A DNA stretch of 64,000 nt from Tunturibacter empetritectus. GTDB lineage: Bacteria > Acidobacteriota > Terriglobia > Terriglobales > Acidobacteriaceae. The translations under genes were made by a program, and so were the position numbers. The stretch lies in assembly GCF_040358985.1 (NCBI RefSeq), contig NZ_CP132932.1, forward strand, positions 3,224,001 to 3,288,000, written 5' to 3'. Positions 41,650 to 51,002 of the stretch are shown piece after piece (position 1 is the stretch's first letter; each line of letters begins with the position of its first letter). The notes below the pieces were generated by a model that had not been told where the DNA came from, did not search any database, and saw only the letters and a program-made list of their open reading frames with translations.

Positions 41650-42882
41650 CTAAGTTGGCGGGGCGAACCAGAGGATGGGTTGGCGGATGGGGCAGTTGCG
41701 GATGATCTCGGGGTCGGTGGGGTCGGGGTTTAGGTGCTGCCAGAGTTTGATGTATGGCTGGTGGTGACAGGCGAGGCCGCAGAAGAGGAGGCCGGGGGAG
41801 CGTACGGGGAGGATGTCGAAGTGTTCTACGTCTTTTTTGTAGGGCCAGGAGGTTTTGTCTTCGAGGTAGGGGAAGAGGAAGGCGGCGGCCTGGCAGATGC
41901 CGCGGCCGTCGGATAGTTGGAAGGCGAAGAGGTCTTCGGTGGGGGTGCTGAGGGATTGGCAGAGGGTAGCCATGACGTCGAAGTTGAAGATGGAGTAGCT
42001 GTAGGGCTTGGTGCGGGCGAGCTCTTTGGGGAAGCTGCCGTTGGGCGCCATCTGGTTGGGGAGGAGGATGGTCTTGAGCTGGGTGCGAAGGTGGGCGCGG
42101 GTCGGTTCGTCGTCGATGAGGCGGGCGTACTCGGCTGCCTGCAGAGACCAGCAGGCGGCGTGGTTATTGGTGGCGTTGCGCTCTTCGACGCCGGGCTTGC
42201 TGGACTGGAGCCAGTCGAGGTAGTCGCGGAACCAGGCATTGAGGGTGGCTCGTTCCGCGGGTGTGAGGAAGGCGGGGAGGAGGCTGGCGGCGCGGGCGAC
42301 TTCGACGAGATGGAGGGTGTCGATGATGCCGTAGGACCTTCCGGGGAAGGCTCCGTGGACGGCCTGGGCGTACTGGAGGTTGGGGTTCATGCGGGTGGCG
42401 AGCGAGAGGAACCAGGCGCGGAGGTGATCGGCGGCGTGTTGGGCGTAGCGTTGGTTGCGGGTGAGGAGCCATGCGGCGGTGAGGGCGGGCATCTGGATCG
42501 AGAGGGCGATCATGGCCTGGCGGTGGCCGTGGAAGATGTTGGGATTGCTCTGGCCGTCGCGGCTGAGGTAGGGGCCGGTGGGGTTGGCGGGGTCGGGCCA
42601 GAAGTAGTCGGCCTGGGAGTAGAAGTCGTGCGGGCTGAGTGGGGTTTCTGGGCCTCCGGATTCTTCGGAGCTGGCGGGCGCGGGGAAGCTGGTGATGGTC
42701 TGAGGTTGGATCTTGAGGTAGAGGGCTGCGGCGCGGAGGATGCGGTTGCGGTCGGTGCGGGCTATGAGGTTGTAGGGAGTGGGAGAGTCGGCGCGGGCAG
42801 GCAAGGTGCGGGTGAGGGCTGCTGCGGCTACGCTGGCGCAGAAGGTTCGGCGGGTGAGAGTTTTTTGTGGGTTGCGGCTCAT
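41650..42882 (-). CDS. Alginate-lyase-like polysaccharide lyase (PL5 fold), Tat-type leader
   Basis: The 410-residue protein begins with an RR leader (TRRTFCASVAAAALTRT). The (alpha/alpha) barrel carries DFYSQADYFWPDP, FHGHRQAMIALSIQM, the catalytic-site NATNNHAACWSLQAAEYARL and ELARTKPYSYSIFNFDVM, as in the alginate lyase domain PF05426. It would cleave uronic-acid chains by beta-elimination in the periplasm. The start overlaps the GH31 stop by four bases (ATGA), making it the last gene of a coupled GH3-GH16-GH31-PL5 run. Mannuronate specificity is not proven by sequence. Confidence 0.87.
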   Translation of the reverse strand: MSRNPQKTLTRRTFCASVAAAALTRTLPARADSPTPYNLIARTDRNRILRAAALYLKIQPQTITSFPAPASSEESGGPETPLSPHDFYSQADYFWPDPANPTGPYLSRDGQSNPNIFHGHRQAMIALSIQMPALTAAWLLTRNQRYAQHAADHLRAWFLSLATRMNPNLQYAQAVHGAFPGRSYGIIDTLHLVEVARAASLLPAFLTPAERATLNAWFRDYLDWLQSSKPGVEERNATNNHAACWSLQAAEYARLIDDEPTRAHLRTQLKTILLPNQMAPNGSFPKELARTKPYSYSIFNFDVMATLCQSLSTPTEDLFAFQLSDGRGICQAAAFLFPYLEDKTSWPYKKDVEHFDILPVRSPGLLFCGLACHHQPYIKLWQHLNPDPTDPEIIRNCPIRQPILWFAPPT

Positions 42883-45800
42883 TGGGAGTTGCCGGTGGGT
42901 GCGGCGGCGGGGCGTTGCTTTTGGCCGTCGGCTTGTATGTCGGCGATGGCGGCGGTGGCGATGCTGTCGCGGCGGCGGATCTGGGTGAGCATGGCGGTGG
43001 CGGCTTCGGGGGTATAGCTGTGGTTGCCGGTCATCAGGTTGTGGACCATGGTCTCGCGACGTTGATCGTCGACGGACTCGGTTTTGGCGACGGCAGCGGC
43101 GACCTTGGGCAGGAGTTCGTAGAAGTGGGTGAGTATGGCGGAAGCCTGCTCAGGGTGGTAGCTGAGGCGGTCGCCGGTCTGCATGGCGTCGGTGAGTTCG
43201 TCGGGCGGGGTGTCGACGGGGGTGTTGTTCTGGAGGGCGTCGTAGGCCTCGCGGAGGCGCTGGATGGTGCCGGAGAAGCCATCGAGTTCGGCGCGGCGGG
43301 CGGTGAGGGTGAGGTCGCGTTGGATGCGGAAGGTGACGGCGGAGGTGATGGGGAGATCGCCGGTGGTGACGATGGTGGTGAGGGTGTTGCCTTCAAAGTG
43401 CCAGCCGGGTTTGGCGGCGTCGGGCTGGTAGGGAATGGAAATATCGTTGACGGTGACTTGAGTGGGTGGCCAGTCGTCTGGGAGCTTGAGTTGGTAGCTG
43501 CGGCTGGTGGGCATGCCTGGGTACGTGCCTTGCGCGGGGGCGACGGTGACGGTGAGGGTGTCGGCTGATTGGGTGGCGGAGAGGGTGGTGCGGGCGGATT
43601 CGTTGGTGGTGTAGTTGGGGGAGTCGCCGCTGTCTTCGTAGAGGGTGTACTGGGAGGTTGCGTTGTTGGCGAGTGGGTTGATTTCTACTATGAGCGGGCT
43701 GAGGGGATGCTGGTTGGTGTAGAGCATGGGCGGGGCCAGGGGGACGATAGCTCCGGCGCGAATGTAGAGGGGGGTCTGCGGGAGAGAAAAGGAGCGGTCG
43801 AGTTTGAGGGGGCCGGTGAAGTGGCGGCCGGTGGGGGATTCGATCCACTCGCCGGGGGGCAGCCAGATGGTTTGGTGGGCGAGGTTGGTCTCAGGATCGG
43901 CGGGGGTGGCGATGGGGGCGACGAGGAGATTTTCGCCTAGCTGGTACTCGTTTTTGCTGGTGTAGGCTTCGGGGCTCTCGGGCCAGTTGTAGTAGAGGGG
44001 ACGGAGGAAGGCGACGCCGGTGTCGTAGGTGCGGCGGGCTTCGGTGTAGAGGTATGGCAGCAGGGCGTAGCGGAGGGTGTAGGCCTGGCGCATGACGTCG
44101 GAGTACGGCTCGGGATAGGCCCAGATGCGGCGTTCGGCGTCGGGATTTTTGGTGGTGTGGGTGCGGAGGATGGGGCTGAGGGCGCCGAACTGGAGCCATC
44201 GGGTGTAGAGCTCGGGGTCGATCTTGCCGGGCATGTGGCCGCCGATGTCGTGGCTCCAGTAGGCGTAGCCGACGTTGGCGGCGGTGGCGGTGAACCAGGG
44301 CTGGAAGGCGAGCGAGTCCCAGGTGGAGATGACGTCGCCGGAGAAGCCGATCTGGTAGCGGTGGTTGCCGAGGCCGCCCCAGCGGTGGAAGAGGAGGGGG
44401 CGCTTGCCCTCGCGCTGCTGGTCGGTGAAGTGGACGTAGTTGAGCCACCAGGTGGGGTTGACGCCGGGAAGTTTGGTGTGGGTGGACTGCTGCCAGTCGA
44501 GCCACCAGAAGTCGATGCCCTGATGCTCGAGGGGGTGGTGGAGGAGGTCGAGGTAGTTGCGGGCGAATTTTTTGTCGGTGATGTCGAAGGGGATGTAGTT
44601 GTTGGAGGCGGGGTCGATGCCCATGGCGCGGGCCATGGCGGGGTAGGGCTCTTCGAAGGGCTGGACGCCGGAGGCGGGGTGCAGGTTGAGGGTGACTTTG
44701 AGGCCTTCGCGATGCATCTTGTCGAGGAAGAGCTGGGGGTCGGGGAAGAGGAGCTTGTTCCAGGTGTAGCCGGTCCAGCGGGCCTGGTTGCCGGAGGGAT
44801 CTTTGACGCTCCAGTCGTTGCCGAAGGGGAGGTGCCAGTCCATGTCGATGACGAGGACGTCGAGGGGGACGTTGTTGGCGCGGGCCTGGTGGACGAGGTC
44901 GTCGAGCTCCTGATCGCTGTAGGACCAGTAGCGGGACCACCAGGCTCCGAAGGCGAAGCGCGGGGGGAGGGGGATGCGGCCGGCGACGCGGACGTAGTCG
45001 AAGAGGGCTTGCTTGTAGTCGTGGCCGTAGGCGATGAGGTACCAGTCCTGGCGGAGGATGGGGGTTGCGGGATCGGTGGTGGTGGGGGATTCGGATTGCT
45101 TGAGCTGGTCGTATTGGGTTTCGGTTTGGTTGGTGATCTCGGGACGCTCTGCGACCCAGGGGAGGGGGCTGTCTTCGCCGCGGGGGAAGCTGAAGTCGGC
45201 GGAGTCGAAGAGAGGTGTTGTGGAGTCGTCGACGATGGCCCAGCCGGAGCGGGAGATGAGTCCCTGGCCGATCGGCTCCTGGGTCTTGCCGCCGCGTGCG
45301 CCGTCAAGGGTGCGGGTGGTGCCGAGGAGGTTTTCGGGATCGGTGAGACCGGGGGTCCAGGTGACGGGCTTGCCGTTGAGGGTGAGCGAGACGGCGAGGT
45401 TGGTGGGGGTGAAGTGGCCGTCGCTGTTTCCGCTGTTGTGAGGCGAGAGGGTGTACGTGAGGTCGAGGCTGGCGGTGTGGAGGTGCAGGACGCGGCTGGC
45501 GGCGGTGCGGGTGATGTTTTTGGTGAAGGGCGGGACGGGGAGGCGGCGGTTGAGGAAGACGAAGGAGGCGCGATCTTCGAAGTGTGCGCCGGCGGCCCAC
45601 TCCATGCGGATCATCTGCGGGGTGAGGACGGTGAAGCGGGCGTTGCCGAGGGTGACTTGGGCGGAAGGGTCGGCGATGGGGTTGTAGTTTTCTGTGGGGT
45701 CCTGGGCTTGGATGGCGGCGGTGAGCAGGAGTAGCGCGGGGAGATAAAGGCGAAATGCGGGGGTCTTGACGGGTACCGAGGTACGGGCTGATTCGCTGTG

Positions 45801-46007
45801 GATACGAGATGCGGGGGTCTTGACGGGTACCGAGGTACGGGTGGATTCGCTGTGGCGAAGAAATACGGGGGTCTCTCCACTGCGTCGTGCGGTGAGGCTG
45901 CACGACTCCGGTCGAGATGACGCTTTTATGAGACGGGTTAGGTGGAGGTAGATTTTGCGGGCGATTGGTGGTAGGCGGGTACTAGGTTCGTGCGACAGCT
46001 TTCTCAA
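42879..46007 (-). CDS. Secreted GH31 glycoside hydrolase with repeat-derived N-terminus
   Basis: About 1042 codons from the only in-frame start, TTG 46007, which overlaps the GH16 stop. The catalytic domain has FGAWWSRYWSYSDQELDDLV, VLVIDMDWHL, the nucleophile region GIDFWWLDWQQS and acid/base FSGDVISTWDSL, then AYWSHDIGGHMPG. This is GH31 (alpha-glucosidase/alpha-xylosidase/related). A DUF5110-like C-terminal part follows. A clear secretion segment (LYLPALLLLTAAIQAQ) begins only near residue 86. The ~85 codons before it come largely from interspersed repeats and contain no ATG, GTG or TTG. The original start was probably displaced. Specificity is open. Confidence 0.85.
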   Translation of the reverse strand: MRKLSHEPSTRLPPIARKIYLHLTRLIKASSRPESCSLTARRSGETPVFLRHSESTRTSVPVKTPASRIHSESARTSVPVKTPAFRLYLPALLLLTAAIQAQDPTENYNPIADPSAQVTLGNARFTVLTPQMIRMEWAAGAHFEDRASFVFLNRRLPVPPFTKNITRTAASRVLHLHTASLDLTYTLSPHNSGNSDGHFTPTNLAVSLTLNGKPVTWTPGLTDPENLLGTTRTLDGARGGKTQEPIGQGLISRSGWAIVDDSTTPLFDSADFSFPRGEDSPLPWVAERPEITNQTETQYDQLKQSESPTTTDPATPILRQDWYLIAYGHDYKQALFDYVRVAGRIPLPPRFAFGAWWSRYWSYSDQELDDLVHQARANNVPLDVLVIDMDWHLPFGNDWSVKDPSGNQARWTGYTWNKLLFPDPQLFLDKMHREGLKVTLNLHPASGVQPFEEPYPAMARAMGIDPASNNYIPFDITDKKFARNYLDLLHHPLEHQGIDFWWLDWQQSTHTKLPGVNPTWWLNYVHFTDQQREGKRPLLFHRWGGLGNHRYQIGFSGDVISTWDSLAFQPWFTATAANVGYAYWSHDIGGHMPGKIDPELYTRWLQFGALSPILRTHTTKNPDAERRIWAYPEPYSDVMRQAYTLRYALLPYLYTEARRTYDTGVAFLRPLYYNWPESPEAYTSKNEYQLGENLLVAPIATPADPETNLAHQTIWLPPGEWIESPTGRHFTGPLKLDRSFSLPQTPLYIRAGAIVPLAPPMLYTNQHPLSPLIVEINPLANNATSQYTLYEDSGDSPNYTTNESARTTLSATQSADTLTVTVAPAQGTYPGMPTSRSYQLKLPDDWPPTQVTVNDISIPYQPDAAKPGWHFEGNTLTTIVTTGDLPITSAVTFRIQRDLTLTARRAELDGFSGTIQRLREAYDALQNNTPVDTPPDELTDAMQTGDRLSYHPEQASAILTHFYELLPKVAAAVAKTESVDDQRRETMVHNLMTGNHSYTPEAATAMLTQIRRRDSIATAAIADIQADGQKQRPAAAPTGNSQ
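45754..45921. repeat. Tandem 54-base repeat plus structured element at the GH31 5' end
   Basis: A 54-base unit beginning ATGCGGGGGTCTTGACGGGT occurs at 45755-45808 and again at 45809-45862 with a few changes. It is followed by a structured element at 45863-45921 (GGGGGTCTCTCCACTGCG flank, GTCGTGC/GCACGAC stem, TCCGGTCGAGATGAC flank). On the minus strand 18-codon units (TSVPVKTPASRIHSESAR) are read in frame with the GH31 gene. Confidence 0.9.
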
Positions 46008-46921
46008 GGCAGCTCCCAGACTTTGAGGTAGTCGACCAGCATCTCGGAGGGGAAGGCGGTGGTGGGGTCGGGGTTGCCGGGCCAGTCACCGCCTACGGCG
46101 AGGTTGACGATCAGGAAGAAGCGCCGGTTATCGAAGGGCCAGACGGCTCCGGGTGGCAGATCTTTTGGGGTGTAGGTGACGTAGGGCTTGGCTGGGTCGT
46201 CGATGTAGTAGGCGATGCTGCCGGGCTTCCAGATCATGCCGTAGGTGTGGAAGCCGGCGGCGAAGGGCGCTCCGTCGGGGAGTTTGGCCGGGGTGCCGAG
46301 GAGGGTGCCGGTAAAGCTCTTGCCGTGGATGGAGCCGTGGATGGTGTCAGGCTCTTTGCCGATGTTCTCCATGACGTCGAGTTCGCCGGAGGCGGGCCAG
46401 TTGACGGTGTCGATGTCCTCTCCGAGGAGCCAGAAGGCGGGCCAGATGCCTTGACCGGCGGGGATGCGGATGCGGGCCTCGATCCGGCCGTACTGAAAGG
46501 ACTTCAGGTGTTTGGAGAGGAGACGGGCGGAGGTGTAGCGGCCGTCGGGCATCTTTCGGGCGACGAGGTGGAGGAGGCCGTCCGCTACGAAGGCGTTGGG
46601 CTGGGCGGAATCGCAGGGCGGTTTGCCGGAGCCGTAGGCGCAGTAGAACTCGAGCTCGCCGTTGCCCCAGCCGTCGCCTCCGGTGTCGTAGGTCCAGATG
46701 GCAGGGTCAGGCTGGGGGTTGGCGATGGAGTGGAAGGTCTCTTGCCAGAGGAGCTTTTCTTTCTTCTCTTTGTTAGAGGGCCCTTCGTGATGTATCCCTT
46801 CGCGAGGAGACCCTTCACGAGGAGACCAGGAGGCGTGGGCGGAGGCTGCCGGCAGCAGCGTGGCGGCGAGCAGGGAGAGGCAGAGAGCCTTCCGGCCAGC
46901 CATGCTATTGCTCGTGGTCAT
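46004..46921 (-). CDS. Secreted GH16 endo-beta-glucanase (laminarinase-like)
   Basis: The 305-residue protein has a signal peptide (ALCLSLLAATLLPAASAHA), a short charged repeat (SPREGSPREG) and the GH16 jelly roll. The catalytic stretch is SGELDVMENIG (E-x-D-x-x-E), preceded by GQGIWPAFWLLGEDI and followed by FHTYGMIWKPGSIAYYID. By family it cleaves beta-1,3(4)-glucan or a related polymer. ATG 46921 has GAGGAC six bases upstream and overlaps the GH3 stop by 17 bases; ATG 46903 is the alternative. It sits between GH3 and GH31. Confidence 0.92.
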   Translation of the reverse strand: MTTSNSMAGRKALCLSLLAATLLPAASAHASWSPREGSPREGIHHEGPSNKEKKEKLLWQETFHSIANPQPDPAIWTYDTGGDGWGNGELEFYCAYGSGKPPCDSAQPNAFVADGLLHLVARKMPDGRYTSARLLSKHLKSFQYGRIEARIRIPAGQGIWPAFWLLGEDIDTVNWPASGELDVMENIGKEPDTIHGSIHGKSFTGTLLGTPAKLPDGAPFAAGFHTYGMIWKPGSIAYYIDDPAKPYVTYTPKDLPPGAVWPFDNRRFFLIVNLAVGGDWPGNPDPTTAFPSEMLVDYLKVWELP

Positions 46922-49361
46922 TTTTGTCCTCTTTGGCTACGGTCTTTTCGGGGACCGCTTGTCCGTTTTGTCCGGCGGCGATCTTGACGGGGGCCGTGAC
47001 TTTGAAGGTTTCGTGGAGGGTGGCGCGGGAGCTGTCTCCGACCCAGAGGTCGAAGTCGTCGGGCTCGACGCCCCAGGCGCGGGTGGCGGGACTCCAGAAC
47101 TGCAACTGGCGAGGGCCGATGGTGAAGGCTACGGTCTTCGATTCGCCGGGCTGGAGGGTGACACGCTCGAAGCCTTTTAGCTCACGCACGGGGCGGACGG
47201 CGGTGCCGGAGCGCTGGTGGGTGTAGAGCTGAACGACCTCGTCACCGGGGCGGGAGCCTTTGTTTTCGACGACGACGGTGGCCTCGAGGGAGCCGCCGGA
47301 CTGAATCTCGGAGGTGTTGAGCTTGAGGTCGCGCAGGGTGAAGGTGGTGTAGCTCAGGCCGAAGCCGAAGGGGTAGAGCGGAGTGGTGGGCTCGTCCCAG
47401 TAGAAGGATTTGAAGTCGGCGGCCTCCTGATTGACCTTGGTGGCGTTGTGCGCGTAGTAGATGGGGATCTGACCGGTGGAGCGGGGCCAGGTGAGGGGGA
47501 GTTTGCCGCCGGGGTTGGCGTCGCCGAAGAGGAGATCGGCTACGGCGTGGCCGCCTTCGGTGCCGGGCTGCCAGACCTCGAGGATGGACGGCACGTGGGT
47601 GGAGGCCCAGGTGATGTTGAGCGGCCTGCCGTTGACGAGGACGAGGGCGACGGGCTTGCCCGCCTTGCGGGCGGCGAGGGTGACGGCCTGCATCATCTCC
47701 TCCTGGCGGCCGGGCAGATCAATGGAGGCGCGGGAGGCGTATTCGCCATTCATGGAGGCGTCTTCGCCGAGGATCAGGAGGGTGAGGTCGGCCTTGAGGC
47801 TGGTGGCGACGGCTTTGGCGATGGGTGAGTCTGGGGCAGGCGGGTCGGAGTTGTAGGGACGCGGGGTGATGGTGTCGGGGTTGAGTTCGGCCTGCGGCTC
47901 GCGTCCGATGGGGACGCCAGGTTCGTAGAGGATCTGCACGGCGGCGCCGGCGCGCTCACGGATGGCGGAGAGGAGGGAGAGGGTCTCCGACTTTTTTGCC
48001 TTGGCGGGCCAGGAGCCCATGAGAGCTGCGGGGGTATCCGCGAGTGGGCCGATGACGGCGATGGAGTGGATGGAGGGCGCGATGGGCAGGGTGTTGTCCT
48101 CGTTGCGCAGGAGGACGGCGGTCTCGCTGGCGGCGTGACGGGCCTGGGCGCGATGGGCGGGGTCGGTGAGGGTGGCTTCAGTTTTGGACGCGTCGACGTA
48201 GGGGTGTTCGAAGAGGCCCATGAGGACTTTGATGCGGAGGATGGGGCGGACCGCGTCGTCGAGTTCGCGGAGGGAGACGTCGTGGTTGGCGACGTGTTCG
48301 GGCAGGAACTTGAGGTAGGTCTGGCTGCCCATATCCATATTTTCTCCGGCCTTGAGGGCGCGGAGGGCGGCCTGGTCGAGGTTCTCCACGTAGCCTTCGC
48401 TGCGCATGGTGTGGATGGCCCAGGAGTCGCTGACGACGAAGCCGCGAAAGCCCCACTGGTCGCGCAGGACGCCGCGGAGCAGAGCTGCGTTGCCGCTGGC
48501 GGGGACGTCATTGAGGGACATGTAGGCACTCATGACGCTGCCTGCTCCGGCTTCGACGGCGGCGCGAAAGGGAGGGAGGTAGACGTTCTGAAGCTGGACC
48601 TCCGGGAGGTAGACGGAGTCGTAGTCGCGGCCGCCGGGCGGTGCGCCGTAGCCGGCGAAGTGTTTGACGCAGGCGAGGATCTTGCCGGGTGCGCCGAGCT
48701 GGGGTCCCTGAAGGCCCTGGATCTTGGCGACGGCCATGCGGCTGGCGAGGTAGGGATCTTCGCCGGAGCCTTCGACGATCCGGCCCCAGCGGGGGTCGCG
48801 GGCGATGTCGAGCATGGGGGCGAAGGTCCAGTTGATGCCGACGGCGGCGGTCTCCTGGGCGATGGTCGCGTGCATGGCTTCGACGAGGGCGGGGTCCCAA
48901 GTGGCGGCCTGGGCGAGGGAGATGGGGAAGAGGGTGCGGTAGCCGTTGATGACATCGAAGCCGAGGAGCAGGGGGATGTGCATCCGGGTGCGATCCATGG
49001 CAAGGTGCTGGACGCGGTTGATCTCGACGGGGTCGGCGAGGTTGAGAAAGGCGCCGACGTCTCCGCGGAGGATGGCGTCGTCGGAGGCGTTGACGTAGTC
49101 GAGCTGGTTCAACTGGCCGATCTTCTCGGCGACGGTCATTTTGGCAAGCAGGGAGTCGACGCGGGCGGCTACGGCTGCCTCGGAGGGGATGGTGGCAGGA
49201 GACTGCGAGGTGGCGAGGGGGGTGACGGAGGTGATTAGGAGGAGGCTTACGAGGAGGGTGCGAGGCCGCAGGAAGCAGGACCTTAGGGTGGGCTGGTGCG
49301 TCGAGGATGCCTTGCGTCCGTTCCCTTGAGGAACGCGGGTCGTTCTGTCTTGATCCTGCAT
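46905..49361 (-). CDS. Secreted GH3 beta-glucosidase
   Basis: 818 residues. A long leader holds a hydrophobic core (TLLVSLLLITSVTPLA) near residue 40. The N-terminal barrel carries VNASDDAILRGDVGAFLNL, RDPRWGRIVEGSGEDPYL, ACVKHFAGYGAP and the nucleophile in GFVVSDSWAI. The second domain and a C-terminal fibronectin-III-like domain (YPFGFGLSYTTF onward) follow. It hydrolyses terminal beta-glucosyl (or xylosyl) residues, completing breakdown of GH16 products. It is the first gene of the minus-strand glycosidase run; the 281 bases upstream are shared with the divergent GDSL gene. Confidence 0.94.
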   Translation of the reverse strand: MQDQDRTTRVPQGNGRKASSTHQPTLRSCFLRPRTLLVSLLLITSVTPLATSQSPATIPSEAAVAARVDSLLAKMTVAEKIGQLNQLDYVNASDDAILRGDVGAFLNLADPVEINRVQHLAMDRTRMHIPLLLGFDVINGYRTLFPISLAQAATWDPALVEAMHATIAQETAAVGINWTFAPMLDIARDPRWGRIVEGSGEDPYLASRMAVAKIQGLQGPQLGAPGKILACVKHFAGYGAPPGGRDYDSVYLPEVQLQNVYLPPFRAAVEAGAGSVMSAYMSLNDVPASGNAALLRGVLRDQWGFRGFVVSDSWAIHTMRSEGYVENLDQAALRALKAGENMDMGSQTYLKFLPEHVANHDVSLRELDDAVRPILRIKVLMGLFEHPYVDASKTEATLTDPAHRAQARHAASETAVLLRNEDNTLPIAPSIHSIAVIGPLADTPAALMGSWPAKAKKSETLSLLSAIRERAGAAVQILYEPGVPIGREPQAELNPDTITPRPYNSDPPAPDSPIAKAVATSLKADLTLLILGEDASMNGEYASRASIDLPGRQEEMMQAVTLAARKAGKPVALVLVNGRPLNITWASTHVPSILEVWQPGTEGGHAVADLLFGDANPGGKLPLTWPRSTGQIPIYYAHNATKVNQEAADFKSFYWDEPTTPLYPFGFGLSYTTFTLRDLKLNTSEIQSGGSLEATVVVENKGSRPGDEVVQLYTHQRSGTAVRPVRELKGFERVTLQPGESKTVAFTIGPRQLQFWSPATRAWGVEPDDFDLWVGDSSRATLHETFKVTAPVKIAAGQNGQAVPEKTVAKEDKNDHEQ

Positions 49362-49642
49362 GAGCCTCTCGGAAGGTGTGGCGTCTGGGACGCCGTCGAA
49401 GGATGCTATCTCTCCGATTGAGTCGCCACCTATGCGACAGCCTGGGGGGAAGAAGAGGCAAGTTTTACGGTGTTAAGGTTAGGTTGGTCTGGATTTTGCG
49501 ATGTTAATGACCGTAGAGCCAGAGATAGGGCGGTTACGGCGGCCTGAGGGGAGTTTGCGGGGCTTAACGCCGTGTAACTTGCCGCTTAAGCCTGCGCAGC
49601 ACGTAAGGTGGTAGGGCTGCCTTTGCGCAGAATGGGAGAGAG

Positions 49643-50932
49643 ATGAAGCGGATAGCGTCTTGTTGCTTGTCTGGTTGTTTGTACGGGGCCTTCGCGATCG
49701 CGGGTGTTGTAAAGCCGGTTGTGACGTTGGGCCAGGGTGCTCCCTTTGCGCTGCAGAGCGGGGACAGGGTCTTGTTTTACGGGGACAGCATTACGGAGCA
49801 GCAGTACTACACGCGGGATGTGGAGCTGTATGCGCTGACCCGGATGCCTTCGAGCAACATCACGTTCGTGATGTCGGGGGTGTCGGGGGACAAGGTGAGC
49901 GGTGGGGGAGGCGGGCCGGTGGATCTGCGGCTGCCGCGGGATGTGTTTGACCTGAAGCCGACGGTGGTGACGATCATGCTGGGGATGAACGACGGCTACT
50001 ACCGTCCGTTCGAGCCGGGCACGATGCTGACGTACGAGCGCGGCTACGAACATATTCTGGACGAGATCAAGGCGCATGCGCCTGAGGCCAAGGTGGTGGT
50101 GTTGCGGCCTTCGGCGTATGACGAGGTGACGCAGCCGGGGCATGGAACGGCGGGATATAACGACTTCCTGATCAAGATGGGCGACTCGGTGGCGCGGATG
50201 GCGGCGGAGCGGCATCTGGCGGTGGTGGACCTGAATGCTCCGATGGTCACGGCGCTGACGAGTGCTCGGGCGAAGGATCCGGTGATGGCGGCGATGCTGA
50301 TCGGGGACCATGTCCATCCGGGTCCGGGGATGCACTGGGTGATGGCGGATGCGGTGTTGAAGGGGTGGGGTGCGTCTCCGGTGGTGACGAGCGTGACGCT
50401 GGGCGCGGCGCATGGCAAGGTGGTGTCATCGGTCAATACGTCGGTCACGGAGGCGGAGGGGTCGGGGAAGACGCTGTCGTCGCTGTCGTGGGTGCAACTG
50501 GACCGGGCGCTGCCGCTGCCGCTGCCGGTGGCTGCTACGGATCCGGTTACGGATCTTGCGCTGCGTGCGTCGACGGTGGTTGAAGATCTCGACCAGGAGA
50601 TGTTGACGGTGGGGGATCTGGCTGTGGGGCGGTATGAACTGCGGATCGACGATGCGGCGGTGGGCACGTTTACGAGCGAAGAGCTGCGGAGCGGGGTCAA
50701 TTTGGCGCGGTTGGACACACCGATGCGGCGGCAGGCGATGCTGGTGTTCCTGGCCAACGAGGGGAAGATCTCGCTGGATACGAATCGCAACCATCTTCTG
50801 CGTAATGTGCCGAGCGCGTCGAATGACGAGTCGCTGGCTGCGGTGAAGACTGCGCTGCAGGCAGCGGATGCGGAGCAGAGACGGTTGGCGCAGCCGGTGA
50901 GGCACCGGTACGCGTTGGTGCCGGTGCGCTAG
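49643..50932 (+). CDS. Secreted SGNH/GDSL hydrolase
   Basis: The 429-residue protein has a signal-like N-terminus (CCLSGCLYGAFAIAGVV). Block I is FYGDSITEQ (catalytic Ser), with Gly in VMSGVSGDKV, Asn in MLGMNDGYY, and the Asp/His pair in GDHVHPGPGMHW. These esterases commonly deacetylate or deacylate plant polysaccharides. The ~170 residues after the hydrolase core form an extra domain without a recognised family. GGGAGAGAG precedes the ATG. It is followed after one base by the longest frame of the GH172 gene, so the two form an operon. Confidence 0.9.
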   Translation: MKRIASCCLSGCLYGAFAIAGVVKPVVTLGQGAPFALQSGDRVLFYGDSITEQQYYTRDVELYALTRMPSSNITFVMSGVSGDKVSGGGGGPVDLRLPRDVFDLKPTVVTIMLGMNDGYYRPFEPGTMLTYERGYEHILDEIKAHAPEAKVVVLRPSAYDEVTQPGHGTAGYNDFLIKMGDSVARMAAERHLAVVDLNAPMVTALTSARAKDPVMAAMLIGDHVHPGPGMHWVMADAVLKGWGASPVVTSVTLGAAHGKVVSSVNTSVTEAEGSGKTLSSLSWVQLDRALPLPLPVAATDPVTDLALRASTVVEDLDQEMLTVGDLAVGRYELRIDDAAVGTFTSEELRSGVNLARLDTPMRRQAMLVFLANEGKISLDTNRNHLLRNVPSASNDESLAAVKTALQAADAEQRRLAQPVRHRYALVPVR

Positions 50933-51002
50933 GGTGAGGAAGAGCTCGATGATGTTCTGCGGTGAGTCTGAGTCAGCGGGTATGCCGGCGGCTGCAAGGA
51001 CT

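Noticed and set aside
44157..45734. 525-codon plus-strand open frame opposite GH31
   Set aside because: Gly/Glu/Val-rich mirror of a GC-rich GH31 coding strand, with no family motif; an antisense shadow.
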